Under the pieces are notes generated by a model. That model searched no databases, was not told where the DNA came from, and saw nothing but the letters and a program-made list of their open reading frames with translations. This document shows, one piece after another, positions 35,536 to 49,000 of a DNA stretch of 64,000 nucleotides. Location: assembly GCA_947561715.1 (NCBI GenBank), contig OX387197.1:17716266-17780265 (forward strand). The letters are read 5' to 3'. The position numbers and the translations under genes are program-made. The stretch's first letter is position 1; each line of letters starts with the position of its first letter. Source of the DNA: Ascidia mentula (taxonomy: Eukaryota; Chordata; Ascidiacea; Phlebobranchia; Ascidiidae).

Positions 35536-35660
35536 GCCCTTTATGTTCCGTAATCTTTGAAAAAAGCGTGCGCATGGTAATAATACTTAAGGCCAAATGC
35601 GGTTGTAATGTCGAAACATTTAGATGTTAACTATCTATGTTTTGGTCTTGGAGTGAAAAC

Positions 35661-35698
35661 AATAAAACCGTCATAATTAAAGCTAACAGTTTAATAAA
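35661..35698 (+). promoter_or_regulatory. Poly(A) signals of the HPS4-like gene
   Basis: AATAAA at 35661-35666 and again at 35693-35698, 126 and 158 bp past the stop codon. Confidence 0.5.
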
Positions 35699-37021
35699 GA
35701 CTTTGCGGGACCAGGGTACTGCACACGGTGTAATTGTGAAAAACTGTTTATGTTCGGACGTGCTTATGTCGATATCCCGGATAATCCATATTGCGACGGC
35801 TAATGAATTTGCTGCGGGATCGAACTTGTAAACTCTTGCAAGCTGGAGAAGCACGCGAAAAAGTATGTGCCGTTTCCCGGATTATCTCAATCCTAATACG
35901 ATTATTCCCGAGTACAAACATATAAGAAAAGTTTTCTATTTTCGAAGAAGGAAATTGGCTCTCTGTGTATAAGCTATTGGTTGGTTAGTTGTGGCAAATG
36001 AAGCAGCGCCAGACTGCCTGCCTAACGCCAGCAGTCTGCCTGTGAAATTGGTTAACTTCCTTTGGGGCTATCCTTCCCACTTAAGCCTAAAATCAGACGA
36101 GGTATATTGTGATTTGTATACAATCTCAATCTTTAAACATATTGGGTCTATCCTCCCCTGTCTTGAAATAGCATGATAGCATGAAACACTTCTGCGTTGT
36201 TTGGCTTAATTAAATGCATGCCTAAATTATTAGCAAAAATTTAGACATGAAAAACAATGTAAGAAATAGCCCCTTTCGTTTTCATTCAGTCATCGGTATT
36301 TTGTAAACTGTTGGTGTTGAATAAATGAAAGAGCAGCTGTTTGAAGTGTTTGATGTGTGTTATATCAACAAGACTAAATATGGCATAGCAATTGCAACAG
36401 TAATACAGGTAAAGAAATTTTGCAACTCAGTCCAGTTACACCAAAGCATACAATGGTCACGCAATCAACGGCATATGATTTTTGTTAATGTTTGAAGCTC
36501 GTGTGTTTTTAAGTATAAAAAAATAAACACTGTGAATCGATCGTGGGAAAGAAAAAAGGCAAGTGCGGAAGTTTTGCCATATGAGCAGCCCAGCTGTGTC
36601 ACTCGATGTCTAACGTTCTTCACGCGCGGAGATGGTTTGGTTGTTTCTGCTCAGCTACAGAGAAGTCAAAAGCCACCGGGCGATGTATCAAGGTCATTTG
36701 GTAATTGTTTGCCCTGTCGCGTGGTTGTTAATGTTTCAGCTTTAAGTGACGCTGCATTGAGGCAGACGAGCCTGTAAAAATAAGACTAAGACGATCTGCA
36801 TGCTTGTTTATTGTGATGTTGAGCGAGTTACATGTACATGTAAAGATTAACTTTTTGCAAGTTTTGAGTATATTTTCACATATGTTTGTCATGTCAGTGA
36901 TCAGACTGGTCATCATACCAGTCAGTAAGTGCCTACATAGCCATGGGATGTCTGTAAATGTATTTTTGTAACTTCTTTATTCTAACATAATTTTTATTCA
37001 ATACCATGTTTAATATTGTAG
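35699..37021. other. Intergenic DNA and upstream region of the CPEB gene
   Basis: No gene seen. The first CPEB coding exon is preceded by a good acceptor (TTTAATATTGTAG ending at 37021), so at least one upstream non-coding exon of CPEB must lie in or beyond this stretch. Its donor was not identified. Confidence 0.5.
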
Positions 37022-37093
37022 ATAAAGGAGTAGTGACATTGCAGAAATACAAAACTTTAGTTACTGCATTGTGCACCTCTTGAACTTGATGTA

Positions 37094-40000
37094 ATGGCAA
37101 CAATAGGTAATGACTTCACTACAGCCACTACAACAAATGCTTCAGCCTTCACCCCATATGATGTACAGACGGGAAATTCTTTGTATGGCAGCACATCAGT
37201 TGAACAACAGCAACTAGCTATAAAAGCACAATTGATGTTTTTGCAACAACAACAGCAGCGTCTGACCCAAACCAGCAGCAATGAACAGATTATCATGAAT
37301 TCTTCAAGTACCACAGCCAGTCCCACACCAGTGCGATTTTCACCATCTGATAGTATTTCACCTACTTTTGATCAAACAACTCCAGAAAAACCCATATTGT
37401 CGCACTCACCACCCAGCCCAGCTGATAGTGGTGTCGTAGCCGATTCCAAATCAGACGGTGGAAATGTTTCACAAGATCTTCTTCACAATCTTGAACACAA
37501 CAAAGTTGAAGATGGTTTAGGCTTTACCTCCAGTCAAAGAAGTGTTCCTTCTTTGAGCTTTGAGGCCATCACTTCTGATGCAAGTACCAAGTGCAATGAC
37601 TTGGGAATGACTTCATTGGGTCTGTCCTCTGGCATTGGTGGAAATAGTGTGTTTGCTTCTTCCAGCGATGATGCTGAGTCTGTCACGCTGTCGCAAAACC
37701 TTGCAGCGATTTGGTCAACACCATCTCCAACATTGCCTCATCCTGAAATGCCAATGCCCACCTCTACAATGGATGACATGATGCTACATGCTTTACAGCA
37801 GCAGCAACAACAACAGCAGCAACTTTCATCTTGGCCAAACCAGGTCAATCAGATGCCGGGTCTAACCCAGCCACCTCCAGGCCTGTACAACACTGCCATT
37901 CAGAAGCAGATCCAGCAAAACACAGCCGCTCAGATTCAAGCCATACAACAACAACTTGCTCTACGTAGGTCTCAGTCAACGATTCAACAACCAACAGGCC
38001 TTAATAGATCAACATCACACCAGCCAGGTAAAATAATAAATAGAGGAATAATTTTCAATGTGTTGATCAACAAATTGAATTTGAAGGCTTTGTTTTCAAA
38101 AAAAAAAATTTCAAAAATGGGAATACATTATGTTATTTCATGTCTAACCTTGTAATATATTAGTTGTCTGTTGTTTCCTAGGTCTTGTTGGCAGCTATGG
38201 CAATGCAAACCAGGCCAAAATGAATGGGTATTTGCCTGGTACTAAGCTTCCTGTTCCCTATTCATCATGGAGCAGTGGACAACAACCATTGGGAAATGGT
38301 TGGCCAATGCAAGGAAACAGAGGTTCTGCAACTTTGTTAAATACTCTTCAGCAAAGCAGGTATTACAGAAAGTAAAGTAAACTTCATATATAAACGTAAA
38401 GTATATATACCTCATATTAACAGTTTAAAGTATGGACAAATTTGATCCACACAAACTTGTGTTTGTTGGTTTTATATTCATCACTTCAACAAATCATTTC
38501 AGTTCATTTAAAGAAGGTCTTCCTTGATATAACTGCTTGTCTCTTTATTTCAGTGCAAGCAATCGAGTTCCCAATGGTTTAGCTGACTTGCGAAAACCAT
38601 CACTTGGAGCTCAGGTGCCTCATGCACCCAGACTATCCAGAAGCATCTCCACTCCTGCTAAATACCAGTACTTAAATGGCATGGATGACAACCCATTCTT
38701 TAAAATGACGGACTCAACCCAACAAAATGGCCTCATGTCACTTAACGTAAGTCAAAAAGATTATATTTTTCAATATTCATGATACAGACAGAACTGGAAT
38801 GAAATTCTTGGAATACAATGGAAGTTTGGGGCCAGTTTTCACTTCACATGCAAGTCCCATGTATTTATTTAAATATAAAAAAATGTGCATGAGGGTGGTT
38901 ATCAATGTTTAATGTTGGTTCCTGCATGTAACTGTGGTGTTCAATTTTGTACATACAATGTTTCCCATGATCTATCACTCTGAATCAACTAATATACAAA
39001 GACATTCTATTAGCTCTGATTTGACTGGCATTTCATGCTTTGGTTACTTCACAGCTTGTTTGACATTGTCAGTAAACATTTAACACATGTTAAACAAGGG
39101 CAAACAAGATGTTTCGAGTTTGGCTTGGTCGAGTAGTGTTAATGCTGAACGTCATTACTTGTTAACCAAGATTATCATGAATATTAGAACTAATGTAATA
39201 TTTTGTTGTTTGTTTGTTCTACGTGCATCATGTGGCGCAGCTCACAGACCAGGTATTCTGATAAATTGGGATGCCACTGGGGAACCAAACAGCTGTCCCA
39301 GCCCTCATGTATCAAGGTTATGTGGCATTAAGCTACTCAATACAAAAGCTGTGCAGGCTTGGTATTAACAAAAATTCCCAACAAAATAATTGTATTTAAA
39401 ATTTGTTCTCAGTAAATGCATGGAAAAGATACATTGAAAATAGTCTTAAGAATTGCACGAGTACATTGAATGTGCAAAAACCTTATAAAATATATTCTTC
39501 CAAAAATCTTGCCAAACATTTTTATCCTTGCTCGCTAACTGTTGTTGACTCCTAATTTGTTAAACTGACACATACTGACCATCTGTTGCTACAAGGTGGT
39601 ATTGATTTGCCTAATTTAATTTTTCCATGATGACATCACCTTGCCCTGAGCTAAGGCTTTTAATGGACTTCTTCGATTTATTGATCATTGTGTTTTGGTG
39701 TTGGTGACTGCACTTAGTTTTGTTGATACTTTTGTTTAAAACATGTTGTAGGTGTGTCAGACTTTTCTAATCCATTCTGCCGGTTAATATATTGTATTTG
39801 TCACTATCTGGACATTAGGGAGTGATCTGACTACTAAAATATATAAAAAAAATCGCAAATTTGAGCTGCAACTATGCTTCCATGAAAAAAATTCATTGGT
39901 GATAATCATGTTCTGATCCATGCAGGTTTTGGGTAGTGTGAACATACTTGTGTATTGCTCACTTCACATACAAACTTCTTGCCATGATTACCATCATGGA

Positions 40001-43000
40001 GATTAGCACCCATAAACATGCTGCATATTTGTTAAATACACTTTGTGCCTTGAGGCATAAAGTGCCAAATTGAGCTGCTTCCATATTTAGCTGAATCTGT
40101 AGTCAGTATTTCCCAACAGCCATTTATTTTAATGCCAAGCTCCCCCACACCGTTTGCTTACCCATATGCAGTGATTGATTTTTTATCTTTTTTCCATTCA
40201 ACATTACTGATGAAGATATATTTATGGAATCTATCACCCTGTGTTTCAACAACGCTTTGTAACAGGCAAATGGAAACCTATTGAACACACCACATGTTGA
40301 TGTTGTTATGTACCCTGTAAGCACATGCCTTGAATGAGTGCCGATATCCGACACCTGTACATATAGGAACTTGCAGGGCTGGGCAGCGGTGTTGATTAGT
40401 CATGTGATGAGATAACATCCTTCCTTTATCTGTGCTCTTTTTACCAGCCGCTGCCTGGTGGGAGACAGATTGTCCCCATACTGGTGGACTTTGGTGCATT
40501 TAGTTTTGCCAAACAGTAACTCTGCCCTTTGTACCTGCAAAGCACACCAGCTTTATGCTGCCCAACAAAAAGGGTTAACTCAAGATCAAACAGCAGCAAC
40601 ATTCCTTCTTGTAAATAAGAAAACCTGTTTGTTCATTTTTGCCACAAATATTTGCCCGGATATCCATTACATACAGAGGGATTTTTTTACCCTTTTGTAA
40701 TGTAGGCTAGGTTTTGACCAGATCATTCCCATTAACAATTTCTATTATTTGTTCATGTTTGTGTCATCTCCAAGCTGTTTATTTTTTTGTCAAGTTAGTT
40801 CTTAACTTAAGAGTATTATAATTTCGCCATATTTTTGCAGGAAAACGGTGTCAATGATCTGATGTCAATGACAGGACTGGAATCACAACTCTGTGACATA
40901 ATTCGTTCCAGCGAGCCACACAATGTCATGCCAAGGAACACTGGTATGTAACTAATTTTATTTAAGATTGAGAAAAAAGTCATGGCCAGATCATTTCAGA
41001 AAAGGCTATAAATGTATGCAGTTGTTTGACAATTGTATTTGTCACTCTTATTCTGAAAAGTACTGTGGATGCCCTATAGGTTGTCAACACTGTTCAACAA
41101 GGTTACGCAATGTTGTCATGAAAAACTTAGGGCGGTGGTAATATGCCAGTCCCTCTTTTGTCATGGTTACTGATTAACCAGGCTTAAATGCACATCAGTG
41201 ACTTAAAATACAATTGGATTTGATGCCCATGGGAATAACAAAATAAGGGAAGATTTAACTGGATAAAGCATGTTTTGCATTTGTTTTGCCTGATCTATAA
41301 TGGTATTTGGTATATACAATGATGGTCAAAAGTGACATTAATGAGCAATTAAGAAATGTATGTCACCACCCTGTAAGGAAATCATTGGTACAACCGCCCG
41401 GCGCTCTTTCGTGGCATAAAATTACATGTACATATCCAAAGAAGCCAGGCTTCCCAACAGCAGTAGCAGCAGGGCGAAAACGTGTACTCGGCTGTGCCAA
41501 AAATACACAGATAGCGCGGCTGCACAGTCACTCGTGGCTCTTTAACAGTAGAAGCTCGTCTGCAGGCCCTCGTTAAACGCCACTTGTGGCAAGGCCGTGC
41601 GACCGTGGCCTGATGGCGTTGAACAGCTGGAATAGGTTGTTTGTATATCCACCGGTTTAAAAGTCGTTACCGGGAATCGGGGACGACTGTGGGAGCCGAG
41701 TACGACGCTTTATGCCTCTCCAACGAGGGCCATCGACTAGCGCAACATCCTCATGCGGGCGTGGTGTCGTGTACTTATAAAGCTTTAAACGGTTATGTCA
41801 CTGCACCGAACGCTGGCTTGGCAGTTTGGCACAATGTAAAGGGATTGGCAAAAACGTCAGTCACGTTTCGAGTTTGTGCTCCAGCGTAAAGTTAATGCAT
41901 GCTCCATCGATGTGCACAATGCGCGTTAAACGAAAGGTGATAGTATGCACGTCATTTCATGAAAAGCACATTTACTTGCGTCTGCAATGTACATATGTAT
42001 TAATCGCCACAAATAGCACAACAACCCTTCTGTGTAGCCAAGCACTCCCATGGGCGCCGCGTTACCCAGTTCACTGAGAAAAGGCCACCAGCATATGCTG
42101 CCCTGTTACCACATCTCTCCTCTGTAGTCCAGATCGGCAACTTTGGCTCCGGTCTGAAAAATCAATGTCACTTTAGGTCGACGCCAATCAAGGTTCGCCC
42201 TTGGGACGGCCCGACATCACTGCATTTTGTGAATTCTCTTCGATCCGTTTGGTTGATCCATTCCGCTCTGCCCGATGTCTCGCGGCGGTTTTTAGTTTAA
42301 TAGTTTTTTGTGACCATTTTCGGGACAAATTTAACTTAAAACGACCCTGATTTTTTTCACCGCCAACAACTGGATTTGTCTAAAATTCCCTGTTGTTTTT
42401 CCAGCAGTCGGGATGTTGCCGCGCCGTCGAGGTAACTTTTGCATGAAAGCCTGTAATTTGCTTTTTGTTTTGTACAGTTTGGGTGTTTCAATCCGTCCCA
42501 CGTGTCGACATTTTCGCATGCCGTTACCAATTTTACGTTTGCCCGGCAAAACAACATTTCTTTTCTCAATCACTTCGCCCAACGCAGTCATGCACGACGC
42601 ACGCTCCCGTCAGCAAGCACATTATGACGTCTTGTTCGTATTTCAGTCTCATGATGAGAAGATCACGGGGTTGATTTGACTTTTTGTCTGCTTGTGCGAT
42701 TTTGAAATGCACTACGTCATCGGGCTGAAATAAGTTTTGTTGGTCTTGTATGACATCACTGCACTAGAAAGCACAAACATCCAAACATTAAATCAGTTGT
42801 CCATGTTCTCCATAAGCTAGGATAGCAGGAAACGTGTAGAAATAGCTGTGGACGTGCCATGATAAACGTCTGCTTTTTCCCGCAAAAAGCCAGTATGCAA
42901 TAGAGCTGCAAAGAGCGTATTTAAATATGCAAAATTCGCTTTCCAACCTTTTCTTTAAACCGGCCAAAGTACGAAGCTATTAATTAAACTGGCCACAGAT

Positions 43001-46000
43001 GACATCTTCCGAACAATTTTGTTTGTTTATGTTTGAATTTGTTGATTTTAATTCAATCAAAAATGTTTTTCAATGTTAAAAGGATACACTTGGATTTGAA
43101 TAATCGTTTTGGGCTTACTTGCTTGCAGAGATTTACCTCACATTTTGCGACTAATTCTCAGGTACAGCGTTATGGAAAAAATTGCTGATTATAAGTTTCA
43201 ATATCCAAACACGACAATGTTCTTGATCAGCAGTAATCAACACAATAGAAATCGTACAATGAGAACGCCTTAAGGTAATTTCCACGTACGCGCAGTGGGC
43301 TTGGTCTCAATTGGCTTTTAGCCACCCAAGGACGCGACGTGGCTCGGCCTATCAAGTCGTAAGACCTACGTGGTCTAATTCTGAGGCCGAAGGTAATTGC
43401 ACTCATTCGATCGCCGCTAATCGGCCGACTCTCGCCTGTGACGTCACTATCTTACACGCTTGGCAGAGATTTCTTTTGGGAATTTTGTGGGTTCTGACAT
43501 CGCTGCAGAAGAGGGAATCGATCCCGCCTGCCCGAACTAAGCAGCTGAATTACGTGAGGCTGCGTCAGTACGTTACGAAAGGTCGAGCCTGTCGTGTCTC
43601 GCCGTTCGTTAGGGTATGTTTTCTGGCGCGCACGATTTTAGCTCCCTCTGCGAATACGGCCGACATTGTCAACCACAACATATTTTTTTCGTTGCAGTGA
43701 AATAAGGTGCAACTACGTCGCAATTTAGCGCCAAGAAAGTACCCGGGGCGCCTGTTTGGCAAAGAATTTAAAATATTCAGAATTGTAACAAACGTCGTCC
43801 ATTTTACTGTCGCTAACACTTTGCAATGCATACATAAAAGGTCAGCCATGCAAAGGGAATGTTTATTGGACCAGTTGGGTTACGCCGTTTTCACGTTTGG
43901 TTTAGCCGCACTGTTTTGTTTAAAACAACTAGCGGTGTTCATTTTTGTTTACCCCGTACCGAGATCAAGCAAGGCAGTTCGAACACACGCGTTTTACGTC
44001 ACGTATGCAGTTCTAGAGGTCGTGGTGGCTTCCAGTATGAACGCTTGTCGGGTAACACTGGCGTTCTGCCCTGTCATTAATGTCTCAGGGTGACGTAACA
44101 GCAAACGTCCGGAAGATGGTTTACACGGGGAATTTTAGTGACCTTCTCGATCGATTCCAATTACACAGGGTTATTCAGTCCATTACGGTGTGATGGGCAT
44201 TCTCGGCAAAGATGCGTAAATTAGCTAGTTGGTTAGAACTCTCAATTGGCATAACGTGTATGTCTTAAGCTACATATTGCACTGCACGGTCCCATTTAAA
44301 GTGACATATTTAAAAGGCGACGGGCAAACTACCCACAATGAACGTTTTTAAAGATGTTGTTTGGCGACGCAACTAACAAATCAGCCTATAAGGGCAAATA
44401 ATGTCGTGCACCAATAAAGTTTTAACCATTGGATCCTGGTCAGTCGACGGCAGCCCATGCGGCCTTGCAAAACGCACGACACATTCCCATACTGCATTCT
44501 TTTCTGTTGCCCGACAGCGGCTGCGTTCGTGAGCGACCAAGCAAGCAAGTCGTGACGTTGCTCCTCAAAAAAACAGCCGTCAACACTTCCTAGAAGTGTT
44601 GTATTGCAATTAGCGCTATATTGGTCTGTTGGCTTTACCCACCGTTTACACACTTTCGTCTTTAAGTGCGACCGCGTAGGTGTTGATTACCGCGATGAGA
44701 CGACGTCATAATTGAACTTATCCTCGTGACGTCACGTTTGTTTGCCATTCTGGGCAGAAGGTCTAGCGTGCGAAAGATGGCGCGTTGTTGAAGCTGTGCA
44801 GAGAAGTGACGCAAAATCCCCGCCTTGCGGCTTGCAACTTGTCATTTTGGTCAATATAAAATACACCTTTACATGGAATGTGAGGTAACCTGAGAAAGTC
44901 TTCTGACACATAGCGGAGGCCTGCTGACCTTCTTGTTCTGCGTGGTTTGTGGCATTCGCTTGCTACCTACATATTATATATATATATATATCTATAGGTT
45001 CTAATATATCTATAATAATGTTTATAATAATCTATGATAAACAATAGTACATCGGTGTTTCTTGGTTGAATGAAGCCTTTCTCAGTATATAGAGCTACTT
45101 CCGTTGCCCCCTCGACCTTGTCGGACTTGTCGGGTGCAAAGTTGTTGTTGTGCAGGAGAGCCACATCCTAAAACCACAGTCGGGTTACTTAGCAACGCTC
45201 TAGCGCGGCCGTTGCATGCGCAAGTTGTGACGTCACAGCTGACGATAACAGGTTCTGCGAAAGGACGAGGAATTTACAGAATCGATTCGATTGTCGCGCT
45301 CCTGAACCGGTCGGTGGCTCCGTTAAAGTTTAACGTTTCCCTTGCGGTCGATATCCATGGGCGGAATTGGTTTTATACAGTTTGCTCTGCGGCGAAATGG
45401 AAATGAACGACCATCTCATACCTTTCTGTTTGCAAGTAAACAAAGACTATTTATAGACAGCTCGCCGATAGTGCATTTAACCTGAATGCTATTTTCTCGA
45501 TAGTCAAGGGTTATGTAGGGCAATGGCTATCAGCGACAAGGCATCAACCGCGTTGTTTCGTTCTCGGATGGCGAAGGATGTATAGCTCGTATCACCTAAA
45601 GCCTCGAGTGGCGAATCGGCAGAAACCGGTCTTGCGCGTTATGCAAAAAAACCTGCGAATACTCGTTTTTCTTCGGAAAGCTTCACCTATGACTCACGAC
45701 TCGAAAAATTGGTTGCGGCTTACGAAGAACCACGACCTCTTAGGCCCGCGGGCGAAAATTGTTTTCCGTCCGAGTTTACAGGCGTCATTGTACCCCGCGT
45801 AAAACCCCACTAGGTTCTCCTGGAATCCAGCCCGGTATTACCACAGTTTTAACTTGTGTTACATATCAAGTGAAAAACACCCGAAGTTCTCGAAATATTG
45901 TTACTCTTGGAAGTGTCCAAGCCCATTTTTTAAGTTTTTTATTTGCTTTTTACGGTAATGTCACAAAAAAGCGGCATTTAATTGTTTGTTGAAACTGCAT

Positions 46001-49000
46001 CTCAACAAACTCATTTAACCCTTTCCAAAAAGTACACCCAGTCATTTGTATTCATTGGAAACGACTTTTTATTCTTGCGCGCGATTGACTTTTTGTTGAC
46101 TTCTCACCAATCATGCGCCTTGAGTTGTACTGAGCTTGTCAAACGATTGATTGTAAATTTTACAGTGATCGGTCGCCCAATGGTGCGCACATGGCTTGGT
46201 TCCAGATCAAAAGGACAATTAGTCCATTTGGCTTATCGAATAGCCGCCCAATTCCTGCTCGTGACTGACTCGAACAAAATCGGGGGTTTTGCTCCAGTTT
46301 CGCTCACTCAGACAAAGTGGCTCACAAAAAATTTTCCAACAATCATCATCGCGTGTTGTGACGTCACGTAGTGCTACATCATGGCGACCTGGAGCCCGAG
46401 TTTGCTTGTCACGTGACCTTCGTAATCGGAATCGAGTGGACGCATATATGCAAAGCCCCGAAAACTGCTTCCTGTGCTATTACGTCACAGTGCAATTTTT
46501 GCGTTGTGAGTTAAGTGGATTTAAACGCGGACTTTTTAATTTCTGTTGAAAAAAACGCATTTCACGCGTTTCCGCTGGCGCCGCGGGGCTTTGGTGTGCG
46601 TCACTTCCGCTCTACCGTCACCCGTTAGGAAAAGACGACATATGGAATTGAAGCGTCCCCTTCAGACTGCGCTTATAAACACCACGCAAAATATGCCCGC
46701 ATTTCTGTGTGTTTTAAGATGATAAACACTGTGGAAACCGAGTTTGCTGTGGCAGCCTTTTGCCCTGTTTTGGAGACCACCAGTTTTCTATCACTTTCAT
46801 TCGCGTTCGGTTGTTAGATGTAAATTTGTGTGCAACAGCTTATCTTGACGCGCAGCAAGGAAATGTCAGTAAACTCAAAACAAAATTTCAAACTTTTATA
46901 GTTTGTCGGAATTATTTCCCTTCGCGCAATTTTTTGGTTTGTGCCAATTAAGCTCATTGGTTGAAAGCAAAATTCCCAAAAGTTGTCGTAAATCCATATT
47001 TCGAAATTTGAAATTGCCATCACGATCGCCCCTAAATCATTACGCGAAAGCGACGAACCGTCCGTCAACCGTGATGTTCTGCATCCGCGCCGTGCAGGAA
47101 GCTCCATTCACGAAGCCGCTCCATCAACTTGTTTGTTCAGTTTCGTGCCTTACGCCGTGGTAATAAACAACACTCAGTCGCCTGCTATCCGATTGTGGCG
47201 TAACAATCGGTCCCGTGACTTGTTTTTGCCCAAGTGCTGGCCCTAATTGCGGACTCAGACCTTTAGCAGTTCCCACCTATCGCTCGTTACGTTCCAACGC
47301 TTGTCGGCGGCGCAACTGAAAACGCCGCCTCTTCTCGGATTATACCTCGTTAATCAGCGAAAATTGACCGTTGGCGACGCATTATTTCATTACGTGTCGT
47401 AAGATTTTCCGCCGTTCACACCAAAACACAGGAAGCACGTGTAGTTCGTCAGCAACGGTCAAGCACTTCGAGAATATTCCAACTTTAATTTGTTATGTAC
47501 GCGTTGCTATATTTAGTTTGGTAATTATGTCGACCTTTCTCACCCTTCTTACAAGCTGTGAGCGGAAAGATTTGGATCAGCGTTGGTTTCTCTGTTTCAA
47601 AACATTAATTTTGCTGAAACTAATTAAAAAAACACTTTTATCCGGTCTATGGACCGAGTGGATACAGGTTTTGATTTGTTCATGTCCCTCCGTATGCTTC
47701 TCGCCCAGCACCACAATGTTCGGTCATCCAAAGCTAAATCAGTAGTGCCGCACTAAACGCTGCTGATGCCCATCCACGTTGTAACAATGGTTATATTTCA
47801 GACCTGAAGTCGTTACGCGACCGCGTTTGTGTAATTAACGCCCCAGCTCCGCACGAACTGCGGTCTGAAACCCGAAGACGTATATTTTTCATGCATGCAA
47901 AAAGAACTGAGAGCACGGATTTCGAAACAAACCCAAGTAACCCCTAAAATTCGTGTGCCATCGACCACTTTTCAGCGTCTAAGGTGACAGAAAACCCAGG
48001 CGAACCGCGGCATTTTGCAACGTAACACTGTGGGGATAGCGTCACGGTGACGTGGCACATTTAGTGCTGCATGACTGCGTTTGTGTAAGCGGAGTTTTGT
48101 GAGGTTACTGGGTAACCGAACTGCGACTGTCAAAACATGCTCCAATCAATTACAACGTGGTTTCGGCATCCTTCCTCCTTATCAAACCCGTGACGTAATC
48201 GGAAAGCGGAAATAGTGGTGCAACCCATCATGTTAAGCACATAAACATGATCTTATACTGTTTGATTGCTGTGGTGAAGTTTGGCGTCACTGATAATGCG
48301 CGGTATGCCCATGCAAAATACTTCATGCGTCCAAACAGTTGGAACTACAGAACGGAACCCTGAAGTACATCCCTAACACCACAACCACTCGACTGTTAAA
48401 ATGGGAAAGACTACATACAACACGAAGGTGGTGTGATCCGCAATGTCAGTTTCCCGGTAACCGTGGTACGGGAATGTAGGCCCACCAAACACGTCCGCAT
48501 CGCAGTTCACACGAGAAACGGCAGCTGCATGGGCGTGAAGGTTGGGCCAGCCAGTAAAAAATTGCAGGAAATGCTTCGTATATAGCATTCGCCCGATGGC
48601 GGACGCTGGTGCGTTAAAAGGCGCATATTGGAGTAACTCGTGTGTGTTTTGTGACTGTCCAATCGCCTGCTTGTTGACTTAGCGCCGTTGCAGTCCTGGT
48701 AACATCAACCGTTCCAACCAGAGAGATCACCTCTTACTGCAGTGCCAAAAACCGGTGCTGAGTGCCGACATCGTAAAGGGGTCGGTCGCCCGTTACTAGC
48801 GTTCTTTTATCCGGGTTTCCTACCGCTGAGTTTCGTCCAATTTTCAGTCTAAAATGCTTGCCCGATGCACGCTCTAGTGACCTCCGAAATTTTCCCGAAC
48901 TAATCCGAAATCGCCCGAGCTTCAAGGCAAATTGTCCGTGAAGTCTTTGTTCTGTTTTGAGCCCCAACACACAGTAAACGGGATACTTGAAAGCCGAGCG

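Noticed and set aside
38028..38155. Read-through extension of CPEB exon 1 to the stop near 38153
   Set aside because: A good GTAAAA donor at 38028 with phase matching the next exon; the extension is AT-rich intron sequence.
38028..38181. HDV-like ribozyme in a CPEB intron, as in mammalian CPEB3
   Set aside because: The introns show no obvious double-pseudoknot layout by eye, and the known ribozyme is mammal-specific. No evidence here.
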